Shown: piece after piece, positions 51,414 to 62,178 of the stretch
How the letters are laid out: every line of letters starts with the position of its first letter
Numbering within the stretch: position 1 is the stretch's first letter
Assembly: GCA_964036045.1 (NCBI GenBank)
Contig: OZ038381.1
Location: 151,856,352 to 151,920,351 of the forward strand
Source of the DNA: Eutreptiella sp. 'Long Island Sound 2002'
Taxonomy: Eukaryota > Euglenozoa > Euglenophyceae > Eutreptiales > Eutreptiaceae
DNA: 64,000 bases
Reading direction: 5' to 3'
Position numbers and translations under genes: made by a program
The notes under the pieces: generated by a model
Told to the model about the DNA's origin: nothing
What the model saw: the letters and a program-made list of their open reading frames with translations, nothing else
Database searches by the model: none

Positions 51414-51857
51414 TCAGCTTACCTGATGATATCCCAGGGGGGGGTGCGAAGCGCTTGGGGGGGGGGGGGTGCCCAGTTTGGCATAATGGTCGGAGGCCTC
51501 ATTGAATTGCTGGCCAGTGTGGCCCTCTACCCAGTCAAGGTCCTGCTCCTTACTTTGCAGGGATGCTCTGACTAGTTGTACCCAGTGGGCTTGACGGACG
51601 GGTCGTTTGTGCCCGGTGGATGACAGAATGGCCCCTTGACAGTCAAGCCGTAGGCGGTCCCCGTGGTCCCCGAAATGTGACCCCAAGAGGATGCCAACTA
51701 GTTCCGCCTTATATGAGTTGGGGGCGCCAGGGACCCTGCACACAACCAGGCTGCCATCGCGAAGGACAGCGGCCGCACCTGACGTGGGGGGGTCACCCAG
51801 TTTGCTGCCATCGGTATAGACAGCATCAGGGCGGTGCGGTGAGGGTACAATGTACAC
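51414..51857 (-). pseudogene. LINE RNase H domain
   Basis: 148 codons, ending in TGA 51414-51416. DAVYTDGSKLG (Asp), NSYKAELVGILLG (Glu), RLRLDCQGAIL (Asp) and WVEGHTGQQFNEASDHYAK (His...Asp) are in the right order and spacing for a complete RNase H catalytic set. Downstream C/G homopolymers separate it from the Zn-knuckle phase. Confidence 0.8.
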
Positions 51858-52839
51858 ACCCGCAGCCCAGCAACTGTAACAACCGAGGTAGCCTGGCGGT
51901 ATATTTCCGGGGCGTCCCAGATGATAGGCAGCGGTGTGGGGGAGGCACCAGTGGGGTTACCTAGCGTGGCAATCGCCGGGGGGAACATGCCGTAAGGCGT
52001 GAACAGGCGTCGGGCCTCCCTCCGGCGCCAGAGAAATTGGACGCAGCAACCGGAGCGGCGTCCCAAACCTCTGAAGGGCCAAGCTGATGAGTGCCTTAGG
52101 GGTCTGTCGAATGCGTGGTAGACATCAAAGGCTAGTATGGCTTCGAAGTTGTCCAAGTGATCAATGTCATGCAGAACTGTTTGCATGGCGTGGGCTCGGG
52201 AGGTACCTTGGCGGCCGCCAAACTGTCTAGGGTGCAGTAGTGGGGAGAGTAGGGGGTACAGTGTACGGTATACCCACCGCATGAGCAGGCGGAAAATGGA
52301 GTTGCTCTTTGCGATGGGTCGCCACCTATCTGGGTCCTGCCACGACCCTTTGCCTTTGTACAGGCAGAGGGTTTCAGACACTAGCCATGGGAGGGGTATA
52401 TCACCTGTTTGATAAGACAGCGAGACGCAAACATGCACGGTGGCAAATGTTGTACCCGGGAGTATGGACAATAGGTACAGTGGTAAGCCGTCTGGCCCCG
52501 GGGACCTTTTGCTGGCGGCTCGCGCGAGTGTACGCAGAGCATCATACGTGGATGTTGGCGGGTTTTCCAATTGCGGGTACTGGGGTATACGCTGGCCGGC
52601 CTCTGTAGACCATGGGTTGTTACGTTGTAATATGCGTTGTGCTTTACGTGAGGGTACCGGCAGTGTAGATTGGGCGGGGGACTGAGCAGAGTATGCTTGA
52701 CTCGCCGGTAGAAAATTTTGGAGCGCTGTTTGGCCTGCTTGGCAAGCTGGCGTACGACGGACGTCCAGTCGGTGATATCACTGCTGGACCGCGGGGGATC
52801 AGGCTTGGCCTCATTGACGGTGTTCATTGCCGTGATCAT
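51858..52839 (-). pseudogene. LINE reverse transcriptase, palm box missing
   Basis: Linker (ATG 52839: DITDWTSVVRQLAKQAKQR), a phase change near 52600, then RT: KRSPGPDGLPLYLLSI, DPDRWRPIAKSNSIFRLLMR, QFGGRQGTSRAHAMQTVL and AILAFDVYHAFDRPL (first catalytic Asp). I find no YADD/FADD box before RNase H begins only about 70 codons later. The distance is far too short, so an internal deletion removed the catalytic Asp pair and thumb. Confidence 0.7.
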
Positions 52840-54059
52840 GTGGCCTCTACCTCAGAATACGTGTCAGGCAGGGGTAGGCTAGCAGTAAGTTGTTCTATGA
52901 GTCTCTGAAAACGCTGCACATCCCGGCGGTTCCACTGGGCACACCGTGGGGGGGGCACATTGCCAGTCGACCAGGGGACTGTGTGTATTACAACAGGATC
53001 ATGATCCCGGGCCCCATTTACGGAGGAAAAGTCGAGCACAGAGGCAGCAGTGGACTGGAACAGGGGGCAAAAGGTACGTGTCCCGTAACGCCCATCAATA
53101 TAACGTTTCGTGCCTCCGTAACGTCGCACTCGGGTGTACGGTGTGCTGTGGCAATGCGGCGCCAGTAAGTCAGAGAGGGCACTCGACCGTTCCTTGGCTA
53201 TAAGCCAGGGCCACAGGTTGGGGCGTAGGGCAGTCGTGTGACCAGACTGGGTGACGCCATTATAATACCCTAGCAGGATGCAGTTGTCTTTAAAGAGAGT
53301 GTCCAGAACTGGCTCTACAGCATGTTTGTCACGTATCGTATGCGGGCAGTAAAAAGAGGCGACTCGGACATGTGGGGATAAGGGGGACTGTTGTAGGGAC
53401 AACTGTACGGAGATGAGCTTGCCGAATATGTGTACGGTGGGCTTGGGACACGTGGCTGCAAGGGAAGTATGGACTAGCAACGCATCCCCGTCCTTGGAAG
53501 AGGGCGAGCTACTGACCAGGTGGTACCCCCAAAACCTGGCAACCCTACAGTGGTCTGTGATGTGTGAGTGGGCGCTGGGGCGGAACTCCTGGAGGGACAG
53601 GGTGTGGGGGAGGGGTGAGAATCTGGTGAGGATGTGGCACAGCCGGTTTGGGGTGATCTCCACACCCCGGACATTCAACAAGGCAAAGGAGAGTGTGTCG
53701 TAGGTGAGTGTGCGTGTGGGCGGTGACACACCAGGCATCGCCAAATCTGCAGAGCTCTGGGTCGTCTGATCGCTGTGATTCTCTCTGCTGGACGCCTGAG
53801 ACGTAGCAGGTTCGGGCACGGCGGGCCGGATCTCAGGTAAGGGGGGTAGGGTGTCACAAGAGTTGGCAGGACAGGTGACAGCACCACGCTTTATCGAGGT
53901 TGGGGTGGGGCTTGTGTCCAGCTGTGTGTGGGGTACAGAAGGTATCATACTGCCGTTTGGGGGCAGGATCACATCTCTCCAGCGACGGCTCATCAGTAGC
54001 GTCTCAGCTGTGGGAGATGTTGCGTTCCGGTGAGTTCCGCGCTTGCACACACCTCCCAC
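52836..54059 (-). pseudogene. LINE APE-type endonuclease region
   Basis: After a Pro/Ser/Thr-rich N-terminal 120 residues: LSFALLNVRGVEI, LSLQEFRP (family LQE), DGDALLVHTSL, NCILLGYYNGV, RYIDGRYGTR and NGARDHDPVVIH. These match the APE motif order. In the usual GDFN motif the Asp is replaced by Tyr (GYYN), and Ser-Asp-His reads Arg-Asp-His; the first change should remove a metal/catalytic residue. It ends at TGA 52836, while the downstream part is in another phase. Family role: nicking target DNA. Confidence 0.7.
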
Positions 54060-54099
54060 ACCCCAGCTGCACGGTCAGGTTTCCCTGACTCACCCTAAC

Positions 54100-55165
54100 C
54101 CTGCCACTCTTGGCTGGGGTCTGGGCCGTGTGTGTTTGGGTTTGGGTTTCGGTTGTGCCCGGCCAGTCCTTTCTGGGGTGTTGGGGTGTGTGTGTTTGTG
54201 TGCGCGCTCCGCCTGTACCCTGCCAGCCCTGGACCGGATATGCGGTATGGTTGTGTGTGTTTGGATTTGCGCTTAGGCTTCACGCCGCCAATTGTGACTG
54301 GGGTGTTGGGCCGTGTGCACTTGTGTGCGCGCTCCGCCTGGACCCTGCCAATCCTAGCTGGGCTGTGCGGTGCGCTTGTGCGGATGCTGGCTTCGGCTTC
54401 ACCCAGCCAATCCTCGCTCGGCTGTGTGGTCTGTGTGTCTTGGTTCAAGTTGTGCTGTTACCCCGCCAATCCTGGCTGGGGTATTGGGGTGTGTGTGTTT
54501 GCGTGCACGCTCCGTCTGTACCCTGCCATTCCTTGGTGCGGTTTTCGGTGCACGTGTGCGGGTAGGGGCTTTGGCTTCACCCCACCAATCCTGGCTGGGG
54601 TTTGCCATGTGGATGTGTCCATTTGAGTTTGAGTTTTGGGGTCACGGCGCTGATCCTGGCTGAGGTATGCGGTGTGGTCCTGTGTGTGCGCGCTCTGCCT
54701 GCACCCCGCCATTCCTGGCTTGGGTGTTCGGGTCTGTGTGTTTGTTTGCACGCTCGGCCCGAACCCCGCCAATCCTGACTGGGTTGCGCGGCACGTGTGT
54801 TCGGGTGCGGGTTTTTGCTTCACCCTGCCGATCCTGGCTGGGGTTCGTGGTGCAGTGTTCGGGTGTATCTGTTTGCGGGCACGCTCCGCCTATACCCTGC
54901 AAATCCTGGCTCGGCCGTGCGGTGTGGGTGTGCTTTGGTTCGGGTTCTGGCTGTACCCTGCCATTTCTTGCTGGGGTGTTGGGGTGTGTGTGTTTGTGTG
55001 CGCCCCCCGCCTGTACCCCGCCAATCCTGGCTGGGGTTTGTGGCGCCTGTGTCTGGGTCCGGGTTTTGGCTCTCACCCAGTCAATCCTGGCTGGGGTGTT
55101 GGGGTGTGTGTGTTTGTGTGCGCGCTCCGCCTGTACCCCGCCATCCCTGGCTGGGGTGCGTGGTG
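54100..55165. repeat. hairpin-motif array, about 18 copies, 60-bp period
   Basis: ACCCCGCCAATCCTGGCTGGGGT variants at about 54105, 54160, 54221, 54285, 54345, 54402, 54460, 54519, 54580, 54640, 54703, 54763, 54823, 54890, 54955, 55014, 55075 and 55134, joined by GTGTGTGTTTGTGTGCGCGC-type spacers. ACCCC/GGGGT and GCCA/TGGC can pair around a short loop. Long frames on both strands are repeat translations. Confidence 0.9.
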
Positions 55166-55665
55166 TGTGTGTTCCCTCCCTCTGCGCCTCTGCTGTGGCT
55201 GGGCCGTGGGATGTGTGTGTCGGTTTGTGGGCTCTGACCTGCGTGGCTCTCGTGCGCTGATCGGTGTTGTGCGTGCACTTCGGATTGGCCGCACCCAGCG
55301 GCTGTGGTTGCCTGGCACCTGGTCTTGTGCAAATAATGTGGCCAGAGGCGTGCCACTCTGGCGTGCCTTGTAGCCCGGCGTTAGTGCGGCGCGCCTTGTC
55401 CAGTTTGGTCGCTCCCGGTGCGGCAGTTGGCTTCCTCGTCCCCTTAGTGCCTTCCCCTACCGTGGTCGGCTGCGCGGGGCACGTGGAGGCCGGCCGAGAA
55501 CCGGGCTCTTAGTGCCTGCCGCTGGCCCCCGCCGAGGCGGGGGTGGTGGGCTCACTCCGCGTTGTACCCGTTCGGGGCCCCGCTATGGGCTTGTCCCTGG
55601 CAGATTCCTCCGGCGTTGGTCTTGGGCTGCATGCGCTGCGTTGTTTTGGCGTGTGTGGACTAGGT
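54422..55665 (+). repeat. long direct repeat, copy 1
   Basis: Homologous to 62179-63313 in the same orientation. Copy 1 has about two extra 60-bp array units; the right two thirds includes a unique block from CTCTGCGCCTCTGCTGTGGC to GCGTGTGTGG. Both end at CTAGGT (55665, 63313), after which the sequences differ. It could be an LTR-like terminal repeat or a segmental duplication. Confidence 0.85.
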
Positions 55666-55909
55666 ATCAAGAGACGCAAGCGGACAAGAGGAGCGAGGCC
55701 GGGGGTGCGGGGTCGAGGACGACGACAGTGCAGACCAGAATGAGGCCGACGGTCACCAGGCGAAGTCCCCAGATCGCGGGGGAGAAGATGTGGAAGAGGA
55801 GCCAGAGCTCCACACACGTAGGGCGCGCGAACAGCGGGGGTAAAGGGCGTGGGTGGTGGGGGAAGCGGCGACAGGGCGCAGGGCTCAGGCGCGATCCCCT
55901 GTGCAGCGC

Positions 55910-57060
55910 AATGTCCCACAAGCCTGACCCGCAGACCAGCCAGCCTCCGGCAGTGAGGGCAGAGGTGGCCCGCATGCAGGCGGGGGCAGCCCCGCAGCCC
56001 CCCTCGCCGGCGTCCTCGGCGACGTCTGCGGACGTGTCATCGCCCTCGTCTCCGGAGAGCCCGGAGACGGTCAGGAGGGAAGGGCCTGGGGCGACAGGGC
56101 GGCAGAGGGGGGAAGGAGCCGTGGTGGGGAAGGGAGAGGCCCAATGTGCCGGCGGCTGCCATGAAGTTCATCCTCCCGGATGTGCTGAGGCAGGAGGAAG
56201 GCAAGGGCGGCCGAGGGCAGCTAGAGGCGGGAGCGGCGGGGAGCGGAGACAGCAGCGTAAGCGCCGGAGAGAGAGGGCGGACGGGCAAGGGAGGGAAAGG
56301 GCAGGCAGGGACGTTTGGGGCTGTGCACGCAAAGGGGCACCTGGCAGGAAAGGGGGGAAAATTTAGTGGACGGGGGCGTCAGTGGCCGCAGCCCCAACGC
56401 TCGTTCAGGCAGTCGCCGCCGAGGTTGCCCCCACGGGTCAGTGCGGCGGTAAGGGCGGAGGAGAAGAGGGAGGTGCGCCGCCAGCAGGCGGCGCGGTACG
56501 AGGCGCTGGCGCACGTGGAGCACCAGCGCAGTCGCCGCCAGCCCCCGGAGCAGGGACTGGACACCATCTACCAGTTGGAGATGGAGCCGGGGAGGACGGG
56601 GATGAGGGGGGGGCAGGCTGAGTAGAGCAGCGCAGCGGTGCAGGGCAGTGGTGCGGGACAGGTAGAAGGCGGCAAGGGCAAGCAGGGAAAAGGAGCGAGG
56701 CAACAAAGGCTACAGGGGAAGGGACAGGGGAGGGCGGGACTCCACGGAGTAGGTCGCAAGGGACGCGGGGCGATGGGGCGACAAGGCAAGGGGCAGGCGA
56801 AGGAGAGTTGTCTATGGTACATGGGCTCGCCGGTGTTCCCAGGGAAGGGATTGGGATGGTGGGGAGGTGTAGTCCCGCCAGCCGTCCCACCAAATGTCCC
56901 ACCATTCCCGCCGCCACCATACCCGGCAATGGGGATGGTGTACCCGCCCCTGCCGGCGTACCCGGGCATGCAGCCACAGGCGCACATGCAGCAGCACCAG
57001 CAGGCCAGTGGAACAGCGTGGGGGGCGCAGGAAGGGAAGGGAGAAGAGTGCAGGAGGCAG
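55910..57060 (+). pseudogene. gag-like protein, N-terminal part
   Basis: ATG 55910 starts MSHKPDPQTSQPPAVRAEVA. After a shift near 56130 another phase continues (AMKFILPDVLRQEEG; VSAAVRAEEKREVRRQQAAR; GLDTIYQLEMEPG) to TAG 56623-56625, and in that same phase runs on into PPNVPPFPPPPYPAMGMVYP, a Pro/Tyr-rich domain. Near 57010 a G6 run marks a shift to the next frame. The composition (Pro/Gly/Arg-rich, helical pieces) fits a gag-like structural protein. No RT nearby; family unrecognised. Confidence 0.4.
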
Positions 57061-58010
57061 AGAGGAGCCTGCAGGAGAGGGAGGCCAGGGTCAAGGGTGA
57101 GTTTGGCAGGGCGCAGGAGGGGAGGACGGAAGGGACCAACAGGCCGCAGGGAGGGGAAGCACAGGCAGTGGTGGAGCTACAGATGACGTGGGCCGACCTT
57201 CGGAGAGGGCAGGAGGGGGTTGAGAGGGCGGAAAGGGAGGGAGGACAACAAGAGGAGGGAAGGGGGCGGGAGGGTACCCCGCTGGTGCCGTTCCGACAGC
57301 CGGCTATCCCACCGGAGCAGGAGGGAAAGATGCAAGGGAGGGCATGGAGGCGGATCAGGGGGAAGGCGGCGAGGCTGGCGGAAAGGGACAGGGAGATGGT
57401 GGCAAGGGAGCGCAGGGTGCGGTGGGAGGAGGAGGCGGTGGCCTGGGGGGCTCACCGGGTCCTCCTCGATCCGGAAGGGGACAACCCCCCCACAGATGTC
57501 GAGGGGCGGTCGAAAAGGGCCAGGGAGGAGGACGAGGAGGCTGGGCAGGAAAGGGGGAAGCAGCGCAGGGGGGAGGAGCGAGGGGCAGGGGAGGCAGAGG
57601 GGGCGCCGCGGCCGGCCAGCCCCAGTCCAGAGCCGACGCCGACGGACTGGGACTCGGAGTCCCCGCCGTCGCGGCGGTATGCACCGCCGCCGGTGCGGAG
57701 GGGACCCGGGACGGTCGCGGGGTGGACGGAGGGGGAAGTGGCGGAGCTGGCCTGCTACGTGAAGTGGGCAGGGAAGACAAGGGGAAGGCGGGAGAAGAGG
57801 GGGCCCCGCCCCTTCAGTGACCTGTTCGGCAGGGCTGGGAGGCCCAGGGAAAGGGGGCCGGAGATTGATGAGGGGCGGTGGAGGAGGATGCTGGGAGCGG
57901 CGCTCCTGGGGGTGCGCCTGGACTGTCCCCAGGAGAAGGGGAAGAAGCCCAGGTTTCAGATGCTGCGAGAGCTATCGCAGCGGGGGGGGCGGTACGGTGG
58001 CGACGCGTAG
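56808..58010 (+). CDS. gag-like protein, C-terminal part, 400-codon frame
   Basis: The credible protein begins around 57030 with a long charged helix (VQEAERSLQEREARVKGEFG; VVELQMTWADLRRGQEG), then an acidic/basic linker, then a compact domain at the C-terminus (WTEGEVAELACYVKWAGKTR; IDEGRWRRMLGAALLGVRLD; FQMLRELSQRGGRYG). The stop is TAG 58008-58010; the phase stays open afterwards to a TGA at 58437-58439, but that stretch looks like a shadow. It continues the upstream Pro-rich frame through a G-run shift. It lies between two long direct repeats, suggesting a gag-only, non-autonomous retroelement. No known domain assigned. Confidence 0.45.
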   Translation: MSMVHGLAGVPREGIGMVGRCSPASRPTKCPTIPAATIPGNGDGVPAPAGVPGHAATGAHAAAPAGQWNSVGGAGREGRRVQEAERSLQEREARVKGEFGRAQEGRTEGTNRPQGGEAQAVVELQMTWADLRRGQEGVERAEREGGQQEEGRGREGTPLVPFRQPAIPPEQEGKMQGRAWRRIRGKAARLAERDREMVARERRVRWEEEAVAWGAHRVLLDPEGDNPPTDVEGRSKRAREEDEEAGQERGKQRRGEERGAGEAEGAPRPASPSPEPTPTDWDSESPPSRRYAPPPVRRGPGTVAGWTEGEVAELACYVKWAGKTRGRREKRGPRPFSDLFGRAGRPRERGPEIDEGRWRRMLGAALLGVRLDCPQEKGKKPRFQMLRELSQRGGRYGGDA

Positions 58011-58176
58011 GGCCGGGCAGGAGCAGGAACGGGAAGCGCTAGGGGCCGGCGGCCAGGGGCGTGCGGAGGGACGGGCAGATGGGATGCGGGGAGGCGGACA
58101 CGGGGGGTCGGCGGAGGTGGAGGAGGGTGGGGAGGGGATGTGACAGACACAAGGGGAGAAGGAAGGGAGCGGAGAG

Positions 58177-58764
58177 GTGCAGGTGCGCAGGGGAGGACAG
58201 GGGCCACGGCTGAACGTGGAGGGGGATGTGGTGATGGCGGACGCGGAGGAGAACCCCAACCAAGGAGCACAGGGCCACCGGCGGGGGAGAGTGAAGATGG
58301 GGCGGCGGAGTACGGGGGCGCAGGCGATTGCGGAGGGAGCAACCGGGCAGCAGGATGCGAGACGTACCGTCAGTACGGCGAGCAGTGTGGGGCAGAGGGA
58401 GAAGCAGACGGGATGCAGTATTGGAATGTGGTACAGTGACGGAGCAGAGCGCAAGGTCGTGACTGGCGAGAACAGCAGGCGATGGCGTGGGGCAGCGCTG
58501 TGCCCTTGGGGTGCAGCACGGTGCCAGGGCTCTGACTTGCAGGAGAGGCGAACGGGCAGACGCATCCAATATTCCGACACGTTGGTGCCAGGGTCTTGGC
58601 TGATGGTGTCATCGGAGAGATTGGAGGGATGGGCAGGTTGCAGTTCAGGTGTACTCAAGTCCGGTGCAGTGGAGCCACGTCTCTGTGGCGCCCCTGTGGA
58701 CTGGCAGCCGGAGTGTGCGGGCTATCCGCCGACTTGTTACATGGCGACAAAGCTCTCTGCATGA
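58177..58764 (+). CDS. hypothetical frame, 195 aa
   Basis: Frame with LNVEGDVVMADAEENPNQGA at its start and mixed composition later (YSDTLVPGSWLMVSSERLEG). It follows the gag-like frame. No domain recognised; it may be chance in stop-poor DNA. Confidence 0.2.
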   Translation: MQVRRGGQGPRLNVEGDVVMADAEENPNQGAQGHRRGRVKMGRRSTGAQAIAEGATGQQDARRTVSTASSVGQREKQTGCSIGMWYSDGAERKVVTGENSRRWRGAALCPWGAARCQGSDLQERRTGRRIQYSDTLVPGSWLMVSSERLEGWAGCSSGVLKSGAVEPRLCGAPVDWQPECAGYPPTCYMATKLSA

Positions 58765-58779
58765 CAGGATGGTGCTGCA

Positions 58780-59745
58780 TTGAAAACATTAGACTTACGT
58801 GCGCCCTGCTCTGAGGGGTTGACCACGCCAGGCCTTGGTGGCCGCCGGCGCCATGGGACACCGGCGAGGGTCCGCAGCTGGTCTATGCGGCTGGACTCCA
58901 CAGTGCAAATGCAGCGAAGGGAATTCCACAAGCGTCTCCCTGACGTTCTCTCTGTGTTCCTTCGGCACATGCGGTGGCTCGTGGGGCGTGGGAAACCAAC
59001 GGCCATGCCAGTCCTCGGGCAGGGCCACAGTCCAGTCCACAGATACACCCCCCCCCCCACACACAGGGCACAAGGCAACCAGGATGGGGTGAGAGACGGG
59101 GACCGAGGGAGCACTAGGGTGGGGGAGACCCCGGGGAAAAGGGTACGGGCGAGGGGGAGGGGCAGGGGTAGAGCACGCGGGTTGCACACAAGAGTGACAG
59201 CGCGGCTCAGACAGGGAGGTCGGCCGTACAGGCAGGGTCGACAGCGAGAAGAGGAAAGGGAGGGTAGACAGGCGAGAGAGGGGGCGCAGGGCAGCGGGAC
59301 AGGGGTAGCACGGAGAAGAGCAGGGGGCACACGCAGGGCGCGCGGGAGCAGCGGGGAGCACGAACACCGAACAAAAAAAAACAGCAGAACAGGCGGACAC
59401 ACAGGAAGGACACATAGAGGAGGCAGGGCGCGGGACGTGGGGGGAACGAGGGGCCAACAAGGGCACAAAAGAATACAATGTCTCTCACAGAGAAGCACCA
59501 TGCCGATGACCCGCATTGAGCTGTACCGGCCGCCCCGTCCGACCATCAGGGAACTGATGGAAGGGCGGCCAGCGGGAGAGGACGACGGGGGAGTCCCCCC
59601 AAAGGGGTGTCTGGGGAGGCCGCCCAGGTCGGCCTACAGGTGGGAAGACAGGGAAGAAGCCCAGAGGCATGTGAGGTCGCGCGAGATACAACCATGGCGC
59701 GGGGACGACCAGCGGCGAGCACACAGAGCAGGACAACAACACTAA
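58780..59745 (+). CDS. hypothetical frame, 321 aa
   Basis: Non-ATG open frame. Credible pieces are SMRLDSTVQMQRREFHKRLP with DVLSVFLRHMRWLVGRG near the start, and MTRIELYRPPRPTIRELMEG with SAYRWEDREEAQRHVRSREI at the end, separated by an Arg/Gly-rich low-complexity middle. Opposite-strand frames are Pro/Leu/Cys-rich shadows. Possibly part of the same repeat-flanked element. Confidence 0.3.
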   Translation: MKTLDLRAPCSEGLTTPGLGGRRRHGTPARVRSWSMRLDSTVQMQRREFHKRLPDVLSVFLRHMRWLVGRGKPTAMPVLGQGHSPVHRYTPPPTHRAQGNQDGVRDGDRGSTRVGETPGKRVRARGRGRGRARGLHTRVTARLRQGGRPYRQGRQREEEREGRQAREGAQGSGTGVARRRAGGTRRARGSSGEHEHRTKKNSRTGGHTGRTHRGGRARDVGGTRGQQGHKRIQCLSQRSTMPMTRIELYRPPRPTIRELMEGRPAGEDDGGVPPKGCLGRPPRSAYRWEDREEAQRHVRSREIQPWRGDDQRRAHRAGQQH

Positions 59746-60059
59746 GAGGGCGGGCAGGAGACAGAGGGGAGGGGAGGGTGGAGAGGAGAGAAAGAAGAGA
59801 CACGTACAACAACGCGGGCTGAAAGGCTGGGTTGCGAGGGAGGGGCGCTCACCTGGCATGGCCGGGGACCGCCAAGGGCCACCCCACAGGATGGAGGTGG
59901 GACTGGACGAGAGCACCGAACAGAACGGAGACAGATGGCGATGCAGTGATGTTGTGCGTGCATGCAGGGAGGAGGGAACCACGCGGAAAAAAGCGTGGCG
60001 AAAAAAAAACAAAAAAACGCGGACAACACCCCTGCAGCACAACAAGGAGACGGGACAGA
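59746..60059. other. purine-rich spacer, no gene seen
   Basis: G/A-rich plus strand with an A-rich tract near 60000-60017. No supported gene. Confidence 0.5.
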
Positions 60060-60660
60060 AAAGGACGTGTGGCTAGGGCCACGCGACAGCCCCAGGGGAC
60101 TAGGACAGCAAGGGAGGCGGCACAGGAGTGAGGGGCGGGGGTGGGAGGGGAGCGACCCGTGCCAGGCGCGCAAAGCGGTCCCCGGATGGATGAGGATCCA
60201 GTTGGCCCGCGCCACAGGGTTACTGGCGGCGCGGTGGGGTAGGAACACGGGATGAGGGGTGGGATCGGGCCACACAACAGCCCAGGGGATTAGGCCGGGG
60301 CCGCGGCACAGGGGAGAAGGGCGGGAAGGGAGCAACCCGTGCTAGGCGCACGAAACGGTCCCCGGATGGATGAGGATCCAGTGGGCCCGCGCCACAGGGT
60401 TGCTGGCGGCCCGGTGGGGTATAAACACGGGATGAGGGATGGGATGGGGCCGCACAACAGCCCAGGGGATTATGCCGGGGTCGCAGCACAGGGGAAAGGG
60501 ACGGGGGCAGGAAGGGAGCGACCCGTGCTAGGCGCACGAAGCGGTCCCCGGATAGAAGAGGATCAAGTAGGCCTGCGCCACAGGGTTGCTGGCGACCCGG
60601 TGGGGTATAAACACGGAATGATGGGACAAGGGGACGGGGCAGGGAAGGGCGTGTGGCTAG
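60060..60660. repeat. tandem repeat of 180-186 bp, three copies
   Basis: CGGTCCCCGGATGGATGAGG-type landmark at 60176, 60356 and 60542 (spacings 180 and 186). Each unit also has CGCCACAGGGTT, GCTGGCG and ACACGGGATGAGG, then ACAGCCCAGGGGATTA. Partial unit edges at both sides. Confidence 0.9.
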
Positions 60661-61250
60661 GGCTGGACGACGGCCCGACGGGGTAGGGAGTCCATGGGAC
60701 GCTGGGAACCGGCCGGTGCCGGGATGAGGCAAAGGGGAATGGCACATGGGATGGGCAGGGAGACCGATAGCGCCAAGCAACAGCCCCATGGGATCGGGAA
60801 ACCAGTTGCCATGGAGTGGTGAACCATGGGCCAACCATGGGGAACCTGACCACGGGAAGTCGGGAAAATGCCCTGAACTCCAGAACGGCCGTGAGGTGTC
60901 CGCAGGGCTGAGGGTTGACCTTGAGATTCCCGGGTCAATGGCCTGAGTACACGTAGGTTCACGCGTGAGCGGGACCACACCTAGGATTTTATGGGGTCCA
61001 AAAATCCCAAAACCAGCTACAGTCAGAAATACTACTTTTTTTGTCAAATTATACCACAAAGAGCATATTTTCCGGAGTTAGCCCCCCCCCCACCCTCCAA
61101 ATTGGAAACTTTCCCAGCCCCTAGATCGACAATGCACGCTTGATTCCATCTAAAATTGGCCGTATCCGAGAAATATGACATTCACCACCTAGTTGCGAAT
61201 AGCAGCTTTTGTATAGCTCAAACCATACATTTTTGTTTTTGGCATAAAAT
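60661..61250. other. spacer, no gene seen
   Basis: Unique-looking sequence moving from GC-rich to AT-rich, with a C9 run near 61081. No supported gene. Confidence 0.5.
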
Positions 61251-61590
61251 ACGGTTTTTTGGTGATGGCGGCTCCAAACACTCGATACGTTGCTCCAAGA
61301 CCCTGCAAAACACGTTTTTCTGAGTCCACCACACTCAAAATAGGGTATGGGGCCCTACAACTGACCACTCATGCCCCCAAAATGCTGTTTTAGGCCCAAA
61401 AATTGGCATTTTTTGGGCAAAGAAAGCGGTCTTTTGGTGATGGTGGCTCCAGAACCCTTGGTAATTTGCTCCAGAACCCTGCAAAACGCACTTTTTTACA
61501 GTCCAGCACCCTCAAAATAGGGTATGTGGCCCTACCTGTGACCACTCAGGCCCCAAAAACACTTTTTTAGGCCAAAAAAAATCGGGGCAG
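61251..61590. repeat. tandem repeat of 175 bp, two copies
   Basis: CGGTTTTTTGGTGATGGCGG at 61252 and its variant at 61427 start units sharing GGCTCCA, TTGCTCCA, CCCTGCAAAAC, CTCAAAATAGGGTATG and GACCACTCA. T/A homopolymers dominate. Satellite-like. Confidence 0.85.
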
Positions 61591-62178
61591 ATGCGCACAG
61601 ATTTGGCACAACTCACCAAAACCTCGGCAAAATTGGGTTGCGGCGGGCCGTAAAACGCGATCGCGGCAGTTTTTGGACAGTTCAGTTACGGGATTCCGGT
61701 ACCTCATAAAATCCTAGGTGACGGGGAACGTGGAAAGGGTCGCCCCCTGGCCTCCAGCCGTGGATGGACGACACCTAAGTGCATCCGGGAGCCGAGTGGG
61801 TACTCCAACCCGTGAGGGATGGGGAGTGGTGGAATGTGGTTGACAGAGAGAAATGCTCCGCTTTCGGCGAGGGCTATCCACAGGAAACCCGCCTGCAGGC
61901 GCCCAATAGGCTGTGCTAGGGGGGGAGGGCCGGGGGATCCTTCAGAGGGTGACCAGAAGGAGCTGAAACCGTGAGGGCAGCGACTGGGGGAGCCTACCGC
62001 CGGTCATGCCCGAAGGGAACCTGGTTGAAGTTCTCGGCCGTGAGGTGAGACAGGGGTGGCGAGGGGAACTGATGGTGGAGAGCTCTCCTTCCCGCCAGAG
62101 GCGGCCACCATGTAAAACAAACAAGGAGATGTCAGATGAGGCTGCAGACGCGGCCGCCCTTACTTACTTACTTACTTA
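61591..62178. other. spacer left of repeat copy 2, ends in (CTTA)n
   Basis: No gene seen. (CTTA)n runs from about 62159 to 62180 after GCGGCCGCC and directly abuts direct-repeat copy 2. Confidence 0.6.

Larger units (their letters stand above)
39914..54059 (-). mobile_element. second LINE, split by a chromovirus
   Basis: Minus-strand pieces: APE endonuclease (54059-52836), linker, RT (52570-51.9 kb), RNase H (51857-51414), Zn knuckle (51391-51087), then after the 10.9-kb insertion the last 70 or so codons (40133-39914, TGA). Removing the insertion and one copy of its CTGTG duplication leaves the reading frame continuous, which shows both that this was one gene and where the younger element landed. 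Internal losses (RT catalytic box missing, phase changes) show it was already decayed or decayed since. No poly-A or target duplication of the LINE itself was identified. Confidence 0.75.

Noticed and set aside
55650-55680. Firm primer-binding site after the long direct repeat
   Set aside because: GGTATCAAGAG resembles the plant initiator-tRNA site only over seven bases, and the chromovirus in this window uses a different initiator-type sequence.
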